DNA from: Akkermansiaceae bacterium
Lineage (GTDB): Bacteria > Verrucomicrobiota > Verrucomicrobiia > Verrucomicrobiales > Akkermansiaceae
NCBI GenBank assembly: GCA_025354565.1
Contig: JANXMQ010000186.1
Span: 1 to 36,038 of the forward strand
DNA: 36,038 nucleotides
Reading direction: 5' to 3'
The notes under the pieces are model-generated. The model searched no databases. It saw only the letters and a program-made list of their open reading frames with translations, and was not told the DNA's origin. How positions within the stretch are numbered: position 1 is the first letter of the stretch; every line of letters starts with the position of its first letter. The position numbers and the translations under genes were made by a program. Below are positions 1-7,491 of this stretch, in pieces.

Positions 1-906
1 ATCGCCGAAGGCTGGGACGATACGGATGCAGACGATTGGGCAGCCGTAGGCGTGGGGGAAACCAATACCAACGCGGAACTAAGCCTCCCGGGAATCAGCT
101 CAGAGGCCGCAGCCAAGCTCGAATTGGTAGTGCCTCCTGAAAGCGCCGCCTATGTCAGCATTTCCAATAATAAAATCACGGGGGAATACAAGAACTTCGA
201 GATCAAGGGCCTCAAGCCGACCGTCGCAAAAGAAGGCTGCCGCATCGTCGTAAAGCAGAAAGCAGACGGTGCCTCCATCGCCACGCTCCATGTGAATGTG
301 TTTGAAAAGGTGGAAATCAAGGTGAATATTTATACGGTGCATGATAGCCGGCATAACAATACGGATGTAGGTGAACAATTAGCAACAAATGCCAAAATCA
401 TAGATAAACTCAACGAAATCTACGGTCCTCAAGCCAATCTCCACTTCACTCTTAATACAACAATAGCGACAGACCTCGATATGGGGGAAAATGCAAACGA
501 TCCGAATCTGTTCACTGCGGAAGGCCGCTTCGACCTTGCATTTTTACAGAATGTGATCAGTAAGGCACAGACACCAGAGCATATCTTGCCACTTTACATC
601 GTCAGGCAATTGTCGGATCTGACCAAGGATGGAATTACCAATTCAGAAAGAACTTTTTGTTTTGTGAACAATCTCAGTTATGCTGATACCACCGCAGCTC
701 ATGAAGTAGGACATTTCCTCAACTTATCGACAGAAAAGAAAGGTCAAGGAAACGCTCATGACCTAGGACCGTGGCCACCGGAAGTGGTGCGAGAGGGGCT
801 GACGGCGTTAATGTATGATGCAAACGGAGGTATCAATTCCAAGTGGCTCAGGCATCAGGATTGGGTCGAAGCAAATAAACAAGCCAAGCAAAAATTTCCA
901 AAATAA
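1..906 (+). CDS. Metzincin-like zinc metalloprotease, 5'-partial
   Basis: The frame is open from the first base of the window, so the true start probably lies upstream; GTG at 52 is only the first internal start. The N-terminal ~90 residues look like a beta-rich, Ig-like domain (alternating hydrophobic strands, no catalytic motif). The C-terminal half carries a zinc-protease signature: HEVGHFLNLS at about residues 216-225 of the GTG form (HExxH), a histidine some 15 residues later (NAHD), and an ALMYDANGG stretch that resembles the Met-turn of metzincins. The spacing between HExxH and the third ligand is longer than the classical HExxHxxGxxH, so the assignment is to a metzincin-like zincin and not to a named family. 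The stop is 6 nt before the next gene, suggesting co-expression. The segment is visibly AT-richer than the housekeeping genes. Substrate and location are unknown, as any signal peptide is outside the window. Confidence 0.65.
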   Translation: MAEGWDDTDADDWAAVGVGETNTNAELSLPGISSEAAAKLELVVPPESAAYVSISNNKITGEYKNFEIKGLKPTVAKEGCRIVVKQKADGASIATLHVNVFEKVEIKVNIYTVHDSRHNNTDVGEQLATNAKIIDKLNEIYGPQANLHFTLNTTIATDLDMGENANDPNLFTAEGRFDLAFLQNVISKAQTPEHILPLYIVRQLSDLTKDGITNSERTFCFVNNLSYADTTAAHEVGHFLNLSTEKKGQGNAHDLGPWPPEVVREGLTALMYDANGGINSKWLRHQDWVEANKQAKQKFPK

Positions 907-912
907 ACTAAT

Positions 913-1866
913 ATGAAACTACTAACTATGCTCTGGATTCTCGGTTCGACGCGACCGATACTAGAACTTCCCGATCCGCCGATCACGAATCACGAACAAC
1001 TCATCGCGAGAATCGAAAAAAAATTCATTGGAAACGACAGGGCCATTGCGTTAGGCGGCGCAGGCCCGAGCAATGCGCCCAAGACCGACTGGATCACTCC
1101 CGAATACCGTCCCATTGTCATCAACTACCTCAAGAACAAGGCGAGAGACCCAAAATATTTTGATCGTTCGCTGCGAGTCCTCGTAGCTCTCAACGACGAG
1201 GAGACGATGAAGGATGTCCTCCGTCAATACAACGATGGCACCCTGATAGACGATACTATTCTGATGATGAATCTCGATGCGCAAAAAATCAAAGACCTCG
1301 TTCCCATTATCTACTCAGGCTCGGATACCCCGCGAAAAGTTTGGAATTCAGTAATTTTGAAATCACCGCGTATCTGTGGTGTGAATTCAATATTAGATTT
1401 GATGCGTTGGTCTCCCCAGTTTGATGATAAAACAAACCAATGGGCATCACGATTGCGTGGTAACATAATCAATTACGACAATCTTCATCAAGACAACCTT
1501 GATGAGGCTCACACCATGTGGCTTTTTCAGCAGTGGTGGGAACATAACAAAGCGGCGATGTTGGAAGGGCGCTATTCCGAAGCGAAATGGCTTCCGATGT
1601 ATAAAGGAGAACCCGACTGTTATTATGGGCGACAACGCGAACAACCAGAATACCTTATTTACTCATCAACCACCCGAAACGACATCCTGCCAATTCCCAA
1701 AACAGCGGACATCCAACTTCCATCCCACCCGGCAGCCGCGCCTTCTCACGCAAACTCATCTACAATCAGCGCCCGCAGTCTGGTGCTTTACAGTGGACTA
1801 GGACTTCTCATTTGCGGGCTTGTTGGAGGGTGGCTAACCAAGCGGATGAAGCCAACAGGCGGATAA
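913..1866 (+). CDS. Hypothetical protein with C-terminal membrane anchor
   Basis: 317 aa, starting with ATG 6 nt after the stop of the metalloprotease-like gene, so the two are probably one transcriptional unit. The N-terminus has a short hydrophobic stretch (MKLLTMLWILG) that may be a weak signal sequence. The body is soluble, charged and rich in W/N/Q (for example WLFQQWWEHNK near residue 200). Near the end there is a serine/alanine/proline-rich linker followed by a clear transmembrane helix of about 20 residues (LVLYSGLGLLICGLVGGWL) and a positively charged tail (TKRMK). This suggests a protein anchored by its C-terminus with the body outside the cytoplasm. No family was recognised. Pairing with a protease suggests a partner, inhibitor or substrate, but that is inference from position only. 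Confidence 0.6.
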   Translation: MKLLTMLWILGSTRPILELPDPPITNHEQLIARIEKKFIGNDRAIALGGAGPSNAPKTDWITPEYRPIVINYLKNKARDPKYFDRSLRVLVALNDEETMKDVLRQYNDGTLIDDTILMMNLDAQKIKDLVPIIYSGSDTPRKVWNSVILKSPRICGVNSILDLMRWSPQFDDKTNQWASRLRGNIINYDNLHQDNLDEAHTMWLFQQWWEHNKAAMLEGRYSEAKWLPMYKGEPDCYYGRQREQPEYLIYSSTTRNDILPIPKTADIQLPSHPAAAPSHANSSTISARSLVLYSGLGLLICGLVGGWLTKRMKPTGG

Positions 1867-1875
1867 TCCAAATAA

Positions 1876-2007
1876 TCCGCTTTTGAAAAGAGAGTCGCCG
1901 CTTGGAAAATTTCCGCAGCGGTCTATTATCAGGCCATGGAACTGCTGGATGCAATAAACAAACCAGACACATTCGTCAATTCACTGTTCATAGGTAACCG
2001 ATTTTAG
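1876..2007 (+). pseudogene. Short coding remnant between convergent genes
   Basis: A 43-codon open stretch without its own good start reads like real protein (it contains RVAAWKISAAVYYQAMELL and ends ..NSLFIGNRF before TAG). It sits between the stop of the membrane-anchored protein and the stop of the convergent acyltransferase gene, directly after a TAA in the same frame. It may be the 3' end of a deleted gene. An internal ATG at 1936 would give only 23 residues. No family was recognised; chance openness cannot be excluded. Confidence 0.25.
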
Positions 2008-2966
2008 GCATCCCGGCCGATTCGCGTCAGCAGGGGCTCGAAGACGTACCATTGCCGCCAGTGTGGGCGGACCATGCCGAGGATCGTGGCGGCCCAGATT
2101 TGGGCTGCTGCGTCATCTGCGCCGCGTTGCCGGGGTGGGAGTTCTAGCGGGGGCAGGACGATGACGCGGTAGCGCCGCCAGCCTTCGCGAAGGATGATGA
2201 GCGGGAAGCAGGGTGCGTCGGTGGCGCGGGCGAGCACCAGCGGTCCTTTTGGCAGGCGCAGTGTGAGGCCCGGTTCTACCTCCACGGTCATCGGCGAGAC
2301 GTCGAAGAGGACGCGGTCGCCCTGCACCGCGACGATGTTGCCAGCGGCGAGGAGGTGGGCGAGTTCGATGCCTAGCAGATTTCCGGGCTGATTGTAGAGC
2401 GTGCGGAAATGCGGGTTCAGCGCCTCCTTGCGCTGGATTTCCGCGTCGCGGAGGCGTTGGGTTTCTGGCTCCCGCTCCGGTGCGCGCACGGTGTAGAGTG
2501 TGCGGGAAAATCGCGTGGCGAAGACCGGGGCGGCGATGTCGTAATTGCCCATGTGGGCGGTGAGAATGATGCAGCCTTCGGTCCGTTGCGCGAGGTCTTC
2601 CAGATGGGCGAGGCCTTCCACGGCCCAGTCGATGCCCCCTGTCCCGGAATCGTAGCGCTGTGCGTCCACGAAAGTTAGAGCGAAATTCCAGAACACCTGC
2701 CACGCGCCGAACAAGGCCTGCGCCGCGCCCCAGCGAGGGTGGAGCGCCCGTAGATTTTCCATCACCGCCTCACGTTGGGTCTTGCCGAGCAGGAAAAAGC
2801 CGAAGGTCCAGCCGCCGATGAGGACGGGTTCAAGAAACCACGGCGTGACGCGCATGGCGTGCAGGAGGAAGCGTGACGGCAGATCGCCGAAGACTCCGAG
2901 CCGGGTGCTCCATCGTGATTTTTTGTCGTTCGCCACTTGCCGTGAGCAAACCCGCCTGCATCGCAT
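2004..2966 (-). CDS. LpxL/HtrB-type lipid A biosynthesis acyltransferase
   Basis: 320 aa, the usual length for the family. Members transfer a secondary acyl chain from acyl-ACP to a lipid A precursor at the cytoplasmic face of the inner membrane. The hallmark HX4D motif is present at about residues 138-143 (LTAHMGNYD), preceded by a hydrophobic N-terminal segment (WTFGFFLLG) and the family's typical REAVMENLRALHP. Downstream GDRVLF and LPKGPLVLARATDAPCFP match the conserved blocks around the active site. ATG at 2966 is the furthest start; GTG at 2933 and ATG at 2855 are alternatives, and the first ~25 residues are poorly conserved in character. The neighbour on one side is an unrelated accessory pair and on the other a reverse-transcriptase remnant, so it appears monocistronic. 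Exact acyl specificity cannot be read from the sequence. Confidence 0.85.
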   Translation of the reverse strand: MRCRRVCSRQVANDKKSRWSTRLGVFGDLPSRFLLHAMRVTPWFLEPVLIGGWTFGFFLLGKTQREAVMENLRALHPRWGAAQALFGAWQVFWNFALTFVDAQRYDSGTGGIDWAVEGLAHLEDLAQRTEGCIILTAHMGNYDIAAPVFATRFSRTLYTVRAPEREPETQRLRDAEIQRKEALNPHFRTLYNQPGNLLGIELAHLLAAGNIVAVQGDRVLFDVSPMTVEVEPGLTLRLPKGPLVLARATDAPCFPLIILREGWRRYRVIVLPPLELPPRQRGADDAAAQIWAATILGMVRPHWRQWYVFEPLLTRIGRDA

Positions 2967-2983
2967 CGTGCAAGCTGTGCTTT

Positions 2984-3069
2984 TCGGCTGATCCGTTAGG
3001 CGGGTTGCTGGCCGGACTGGGCTTTGAAATGGTGCGGTATGCCGACGATAGGGTCGTCCTCTGCCGTAT
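2984..3069 (+). pseudogene. Fragment of group II intron reverse transcriptase
   Basis: In one plus-strand frame about 28 codons read ADPLGGLLAGLGFEMVRYAD, followed by DRVVLCR. This is the catalytic block of group II intron-encoded reverse transcriptases, where FEMVRYADDFVVLCR is near-invariant and the YADD aspartates bind metal. Nothing before or after it continues the protein: upstream lies the 5' end of the acyltransferase gene and downstream the kup leader. It is therefore a small relic of a lost intron. The D-to-R change after YADD (normally F) also fits decay. No intron RNA domain V or VI was identified nearby. Confidence 0.7.
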
Positions 3070-3165
3070 CAGCATAAGTAATAGTTCCGGCCTTTGTGGA
3101 TGAAGACCCGAGCGGGTACTTGGTCCGGTTGATAAATTCGCTGGTCAGTTGCGGGTGGAAATGAT

Positions 3166-5106
3166 TTGAAGCGTCTGCGAGCGTTCAGCTTCGCGACGAT
3201 GAACGATACTCACGGAGGCCACGATGGCCATGCACCTCACATCGCTGTTAGCACGATCGCCGCTCTCGGAATTGTTTTCGGCGACATCGGGACAAGCCCG
3301 CTTTACGCCTTCCGCGAGTGTTTCTCGGGAGTCCACGAGTCCCACGGCGCGGCAATCAATCAGACGAATCTAGTCGGTGCCGCATCGCTAATTGTCTGGT
3401 CGCTATTGCTGGTGGTCACGGTGAAATATTTGTTCATGATCCTCAAGCTGGACAACAAGGGCGAGGGGGGAATTTTAGCGCTGTCCACTTTGATCCGCAG
3501 CACATTGAGGCAGTTGGGTGGGAGTGATCCGAAAAAAATTCTATTATTCGGATTGGCTGGGGCGGCGTTGATTTATGCGGATGGGATGCTGACCCCGGCC
3601 ATCTCGGTGCTGAGTGCGGTGGAAGGACTGTCGGTCTGTGCACCAGTCATCTCGCACTGGGCGGTGCCACTGGCTGTTTTAATTCTTGTGGGGCTGTTTT
3701 CTATCCAGAAGTTCGGCACCGGCAAGGTGGGAAATCTGTTCGGACCGGTGGTGCTGGTATGGTTCGCTACCATCGCACTGTTAGGCATCCGGGCGATTTG
3801 GCAACATCCGGGAGTGATCTGGGCCCTGAGTCCGTGGGAGGGGGTTTCATTTCTCCATCATGAATGGAAACATGCTTTTCCGCTGTTAGCCGCAGTGTTT
3901 CTTGCGGTGACCGGCGGTGAGGCGCTTTATGCGGATCTCGGCCATTTCGGCACCCGCCCGATTCGCGTCGGCTGGTTCACCGTGGTTCTACCCGCGCTGG
4001 TATTGAATTATCTCGGCCAAGCGGCCTTGCTGATCGCCGATCCGTCCGCGATCGACAGTCCGTTTTTCCGGCTCGCGCCGGAATCGTTGCAACTGCCGCT
4101 GACCATCCTCGCCACCGGGGCGGCGATCATCGCGAGCCAAGCGCTCATTTCCGGCGCGTTTTCCCTAACTACCCAAGCGGTGCAACTGGGTTGCATGGCA
4201 CGGGTGCGGATTCTCTATACTTCCGAGCACTCGATGGGGCAAGTGTATGTCCCGGTCGTGAATCATATTTTGGCCGTGTCTTGCATTCTGTTAGTCATCC
4301 TGTTCAAGACCTCGTCAGAACTCGCTGGAGCCTATGGTATCGCGATTTCGGTGACGATGACGATCACCTCGCTGCTGTTCTTTTCCGCCGCCCGTGCGGT
4401 GTGGGGTTGGTCCAAGCTAAAAGCTGGCGTGGTCACCACGATGTTCATGGTACTCGACGGCGCATTTCTCGCGGCGAACGTGTTGAAAATCTATCCATGG
4501 GGCTGGCTGCCATTGGTGGTGGCGGGTGCTGTGATGGCCATCATGCTCATCTGGATCTGGGGCCGCAGTCGGCTCTATGCACGGATCATGGAGGAGTCCC
4601 TGCCGATCAGCGTGCTCCAGAATGATCTCCATAAGGGCAAAATCCACCGAGTTTCTGGAACCGCGATTTACATGAGTGGAAAAGGGCTGCAAGTGCCCAC
4701 CGCGCTATTGCATAATCTGAAGCACAATCAAGTCCTGCATGAGCGCGTGATTCTCCTGCATGTCATGACGCTCGATCACCCGATGGCGACCCCGGAGGAA
4801 ATGTTAGAATACGAGGATCTCGAGGATGGCCTGCACCGTGCGACCCTGCGCTTCGGCTTCGCGGAAACCCCCGACGTGCCTGCGGCCTTGCTGAATCTGA
4901 TGCCAGAAAACGCCCGTTTCCAACCTGGGAAAACCACCTACTTCCTTGGAAGGGAAACTTATGGTGTCGGCACCAAATCAACGCGAATCGACCGCTTGCG
5001 GCTGTCGTTGTTCGCCGTGATGGCTCGCAATGCCTCCGCTGCGACCGCCTATTTCCAGCTTCCTCCGGGCCGCGTCGTCGAGCTTGGTGCGCAAATCACT
5101 TTGTAA
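3166..5106 (+). CDS. kup: KUP-family potassium uptake transporter
   Basis: 646 aa from TTG 3166 (635 aa from ATG 3199), close to the ~620-630 aa of Kup/TrkD proteins, which import K+ with protons across the inner membrane. Family motifs are clear: GIVFGDIGTSPLYAFRE at the start, DNKGEGGILAL after the second helix, YADGMLTPAISVLSAVEG, and GGEALYADLGHFG. About twelve hydrophobic helices are followed by a C-terminal soluble domain (from about residue 460) with HERVILLHV and TTYFLGRE, typical of Kup. The TTG start has a GGTGGA 6 nt upstream; ATG 3199 leads more directly into the conserved region but lacks a clear ribosome-binding site. The gene ends 3 nt before the next possible start, so it probably leads a three-gene operon. 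The linkage to fatty acid and cell-wall type genes is not an obvious functional one. Confidence 0.95.
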   Translation: MKRLRAFSFATMNDTHGGHDGHAPHIAVSTIAALGIVFGDIGTSPLYAFRECFSGVHESHGAAINQTNLVGAASLIVWSLLLVVTVKYLFMILKLDNKGEGGILALSTLIRSTLRQLGGSDPKKILLFGLAGAALIYADGMLTPAISVLSAVEGLSVCAPVISHWAVPLAVLILVGLFSIQKFGTGKVGNLFGPVVLVWFATIALLGIRAIWQHPGVIWALSPWEGVSFLHHEWKHAFPLLAAVFLAVTGGEALYADLGHFGTRPIRVGWFTVVLPALVLNYLGQAALLIADPSAIDSPFFRLAPESLQLPLTILATGAAIIASQALISGAFSLTTQAVQLGCMARVRILYTSEHSMGQVYVPVVNHILAVSCILLVILFKTSSELAGAYGIAISVTMTITSLLFFSAARAVWGWSKLKAGVVTTMFMVLDGAFLAANVLKIYPWGWLPLVVAGAVMAIMLIWIWGRSRLYARIMEESLPISVLQNDLHKGKIHRVSGTAIYMSGKGLQVPTALLHNLKHNQVLHERVILLHVMTLDHPMATPEEMLEYEDLEDGLHRATLRFGFAETPDVPAALLNLMPENARFQPGKTTYFLGRETYGVGTKSTRIDRLRLSLFAVMARNASAATAYFQLPPGRVVELGAQITL

Positions 5107-5118
5107 GCGTTGGCTGAA

Positions 5119-6279
5119 ATGCCCACATCACCGCCTGTGGCCGTTCATCCATCGCTCTCGATCACCGGCCTCGGTGCGTTGTCCGCTTTGGGGACTGATG
5201 TGGCATCGCAACATCAGGCGGTGCTGGCGCGGCAGGTGCCGTTCCGCCGATTGGGTGAATTGTTAGGTTCTGATAGCAAACACGCGTTGCGGCCCGGGGC
5301 ATGGATTGAGCCGCGGAATCTGTTAGTAAATCGCAAGTGGAGTCCGGCGACGATGGCGGCCCTGCATGTCGCCCGCGAGGCGATTTCCGAAGCGGGCTGG
5401 AGTGCCGATGATCTGCGCGACGCGGCCTTGATCGTTGGCACCAGCCGGGGCAATGCAGCCGGTTGGTTAGGCCCATGGCCAGGGCGGCGGCCGTTCCGCT
5501 TAATGGCGGCGAGCAACACGATCCATAGCGAACCGGCGGCGGCGATCTGTATCGAGTTTGGCATCACCGGACCGAATCATGTACTGGCGAGCGGGTGTGC
5601 CGCAGGGCTGGATGCGATCGGCATCGCCATGATGTTGGTGAACTCGGGTGCCGCCCCACGCGCGCTGGCGGTGGCGGTGGATTTGCCGTTGGTGCCGCTG
5701 TTATTGGATAGTTATACGTCGTCGGGGCTGTTGAGTGATGAGATGGTTTTGAATCCCTATCACCCAAGATCAGCAGGCTTCATCCCAGCGGAGGGTGCGG
5801 CGGCGATGGCGATCGAGCACCGAACAGGAAATTTCCCCCACCTGACCCATTACGCCTGCAACTCGGATGCCTGCGATCCGGTCGGGATGCCAGCCTCTGG
5901 CGGACACACGCCAGCATTGTTAGAGCGGGCGATTCGGCTGCATGGAACTCCAGTCGCAGTCTGCCCGCACGCCACCGGCACCGCCGTGCAAGCCATCGCG
6001 GATCCAGCGTTGTTGCACCGTGCTTTTCCAAATTTAAAGCCGACGCTGCATCTCCTGAAGCCCTTCACAGGACATACCATCGGTGCGAGTGGATTATTAG
6101 AAAGTGTGATCCTCGCCCGCTTTATGCGCGAGGGTAAGCTGCCGCCCAACCAAGCTGGTATGCATCTGCCAAGCGGCTTTCATCTGCCGGAGCAAGTGCT
6201 TGCTGCAAGCGGGCCAGTCTATAAACTCTCCCACGGCATGGGCGGTCATAATGCCCTGCTTGTAATGACACCATCATGA
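5119..6279 (+). CDS. Beta-ketoacyl-ACP synthase (FabF/KAS-like)
   Basis: 386 aa from ATG 5119 (TTG 5110 would add three residues). The enzyme class condenses acyl-ACP with malonyl-ACP. The Cys-His-His triad is visible: the nucleophile in ASGCAAGLDAIG (about residue 157), a first His in CPHATGT (about 289) and a second His in KPFTGHTIGASGLLESV (about 323). The glycine-rich end HGMGGHNALLV replaces the usual GFGGTN. It is shorter and more divergent than housekeeping FabF (~410 aa), and no acyl carrier protein, ketoreductase or malonyltransferase gene is next to it. It is more likely a specialised KAS than the main elongation enzyme. Its stop overlaps the next start (ATGA at 6276), so it is translationally coupled to the L,D-transpeptidase/phosphatase fusion. 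Confidence 0.85.
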   Translation: MPTSPPVAVHPSLSITGLGALSALGTDVASQHQAVLARQVPFRRLGELLGSDSKHALRPGAWIEPRNLLVNRKWSPATMAALHVAREAISEAGWSADDLRDAALIVGTSRGNAAGWLGPWPGRRPFRLMAASNTIHSEPAAAICIEFGITGPNHVLASGCAAGLDAIGIAMMLVNSGAAPRALAVAVDLPLVPLLLDSYTSSGLLSDEMVLNPYHPRSAGFIPAEGAAAMAIEHRTGNFPHLTHYACNSDACDPVGMPASGGHTPALLERAIRLHGTPVAVCPHATGTAVQAIADPALLHRAFPNLKPTLHLLKPFTGHTIGASGLLESVILARFMREGKLPPNQAGMHLPSGFHLPEQVLAASGPVYKLSHGMGGHNALLVMTPS

Positions 6280-7424
6280 ACCCGACCCGCCGGCTAGTTG
6301 TTTCCATTGATGAACAAACACTTGAAATCATCGAGGGCGGGCATTGCATCCGTTGCTTTGAGATTTCTACTGCCACCAAGGGCATGGGTTTTGTGATGAA
6401 TAGTTACCGCACTCCTACCGGGCGCTTTCGGATTGCGGAAAAGATCGGGGCCGGTGCAGCGACCGGCACGATTTTCAAAGCACGGGTTCCCGTGGGCGTT
6501 TGGCAGCCGGGCGATTTGGTAAATGGCGATCTCGTGCTCAGTCGTATTTTACGGATTGATGGCATGGACGTAGAAAATGCGAATTCGCTGGAGCGCTATA
6601 TTTACCTCCATGGGACCAATCATGAAGAGCAACTCGGACAACCCGCCAGCCACGGATGCATTCGTCTGGGCAATGCGGCGATGATCGACTTGTTTGAGTT
6701 GGTGGAGGTGGGGGACGTGTTGGAAATTCTTCCGGCCACCCGCTGTCGGGGCAAACTGTTTTTCATCGACTGTGATTCCACGTTATCGACGATTGAGGGG
6801 ATTGATGAACTGGCCCGGGCCAAAGGCGATGATGTTTATGCCGAGGTCGTGAAGCTGACTCATGCTGCGATGAATGGCGAAATTCCGATCAGTGAAGTGT
6901 TTCCGCTTAGAATGGAAAAGATCCGGCCGGACCGCACATTATGTGATGCCGTGGCACAACTTTATATGGATACCGTGGTGCCGGGAGCTGCTGATATGAT
7001 TCGTGAAATCAAGGTGGCAGGCTGGTTGCCGGTCATTATTTCAGGCGGCTTCGCGCCATTGATCGAACCACTTGCCCGCCTGTTGGGCATCGATCATGTG
7101 GAGGCGGTGCCACTTTATTTTCATGAAGACGGTTCGTATTTGGACTACGACAAGGCGTATCCTAGCACCCGGAATCTTGGTAAAAACGAGATCATTCGCG
7201 AGTGGCGGCAGGCCATGCTACCGGAGCGCGTGGTGATGATGGGAGATGGTATATCGGATCTGGAGACCAAGCCCGATGTCGATGTGTTTATCGGTTTTGG
7301 AGGCGTGGTCGCCCGCCCAAAGGTGAGGAGTGCTTGTGATTATTGGCTCGTTGATATGACGGATCGATCCATGCTGATGAATGTCATGTCGGTTGCGAAT
7401 GCGGACCCGCAGAATGTTTTATAG
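6276..7424 (+). CDS. Fusion: L,D-transpeptidase (YkuD) + phosphoserine phosphatase (HAD)
   Basis: 382 aa in one uninterrupted frame. Residues ~5-155 are a YkuD L,D-transpeptidase domain: HGT at 112-114 and the catalytic SHGCIRL with Cys128, as in enzymes that make 3-3 peptidoglycan cross-links or attach proteins to peptidoglycan. Residues ~160-375 are a HAD-family phosphatase of the SerB type: DCDST at 165-169 (the nucleophile DxDxT), IEGIDELA (the glutamate used for substrate recognition), RMEKIRP, the serine motif ISGG, the lysine in LGKNEII, and MGDGISDLETK. All key residues of both domains are present. There is no signal peptide or membrane helix at the N-terminus, which is odd for an L,D-transpeptidase because its substrate is periplasmic. 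Start ATG 6276 overlaps the stop of the ketoacyl synthase gene. One reading is that the YkuD domain has a cytoplasmic role; the alternative is a mis-chosen start, but the upstream frame is occupied by the previous gene. Confidence 0.88.
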   Translation: MNPTRRLVVSIDEQTLEIIEGGHCIRCFEISTATKGMGFVMNSYRTPTGRFRIAEKIGAGAATGTIFKARVPVGVWQPGDLVNGDLVLSRILRIDGMDVENANSLERYIYLHGTNHEEQLGQPASHGCIRLGNAAMIDLFELVEVGDVLEILPATRCRGKLFFIDCDSTLSTIEGIDELARAKGDDVYAEVVKLTHAAMNGEIPISEVFPLRMEKIRPDRTLCDAVAQLYMDTVVPGAADMIREIKVAGWLPVIISGGFAPLIEPLARLLGIDHVEAVPLYFHEDGSYLDYDKAYPSTRNLGKNEIIREWRQAMLPERVVMMGDGISDLETKPDVDVFIGFGGVVARPKVRSACDYWLVDMTDRSMLMNVMSVANADPQNVL

Positions 7425-7491
7425 GTGAATTAGGGATAACGCATCAATTTTAGCTTGCTAGCCAGACGATGAGTTATAGGTTGACGCCGAC

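Noticed and set aside
2113..2703. 196-codon minus-strand ORF in the acyltransferase region
   Set aside because: It lies in another frame of the LpxL-like gene, is Arg/Pro/His-rich as expected for a shadow of GC-rich coding DNA, and has no motif; the HX4D-containing frame is the real one.
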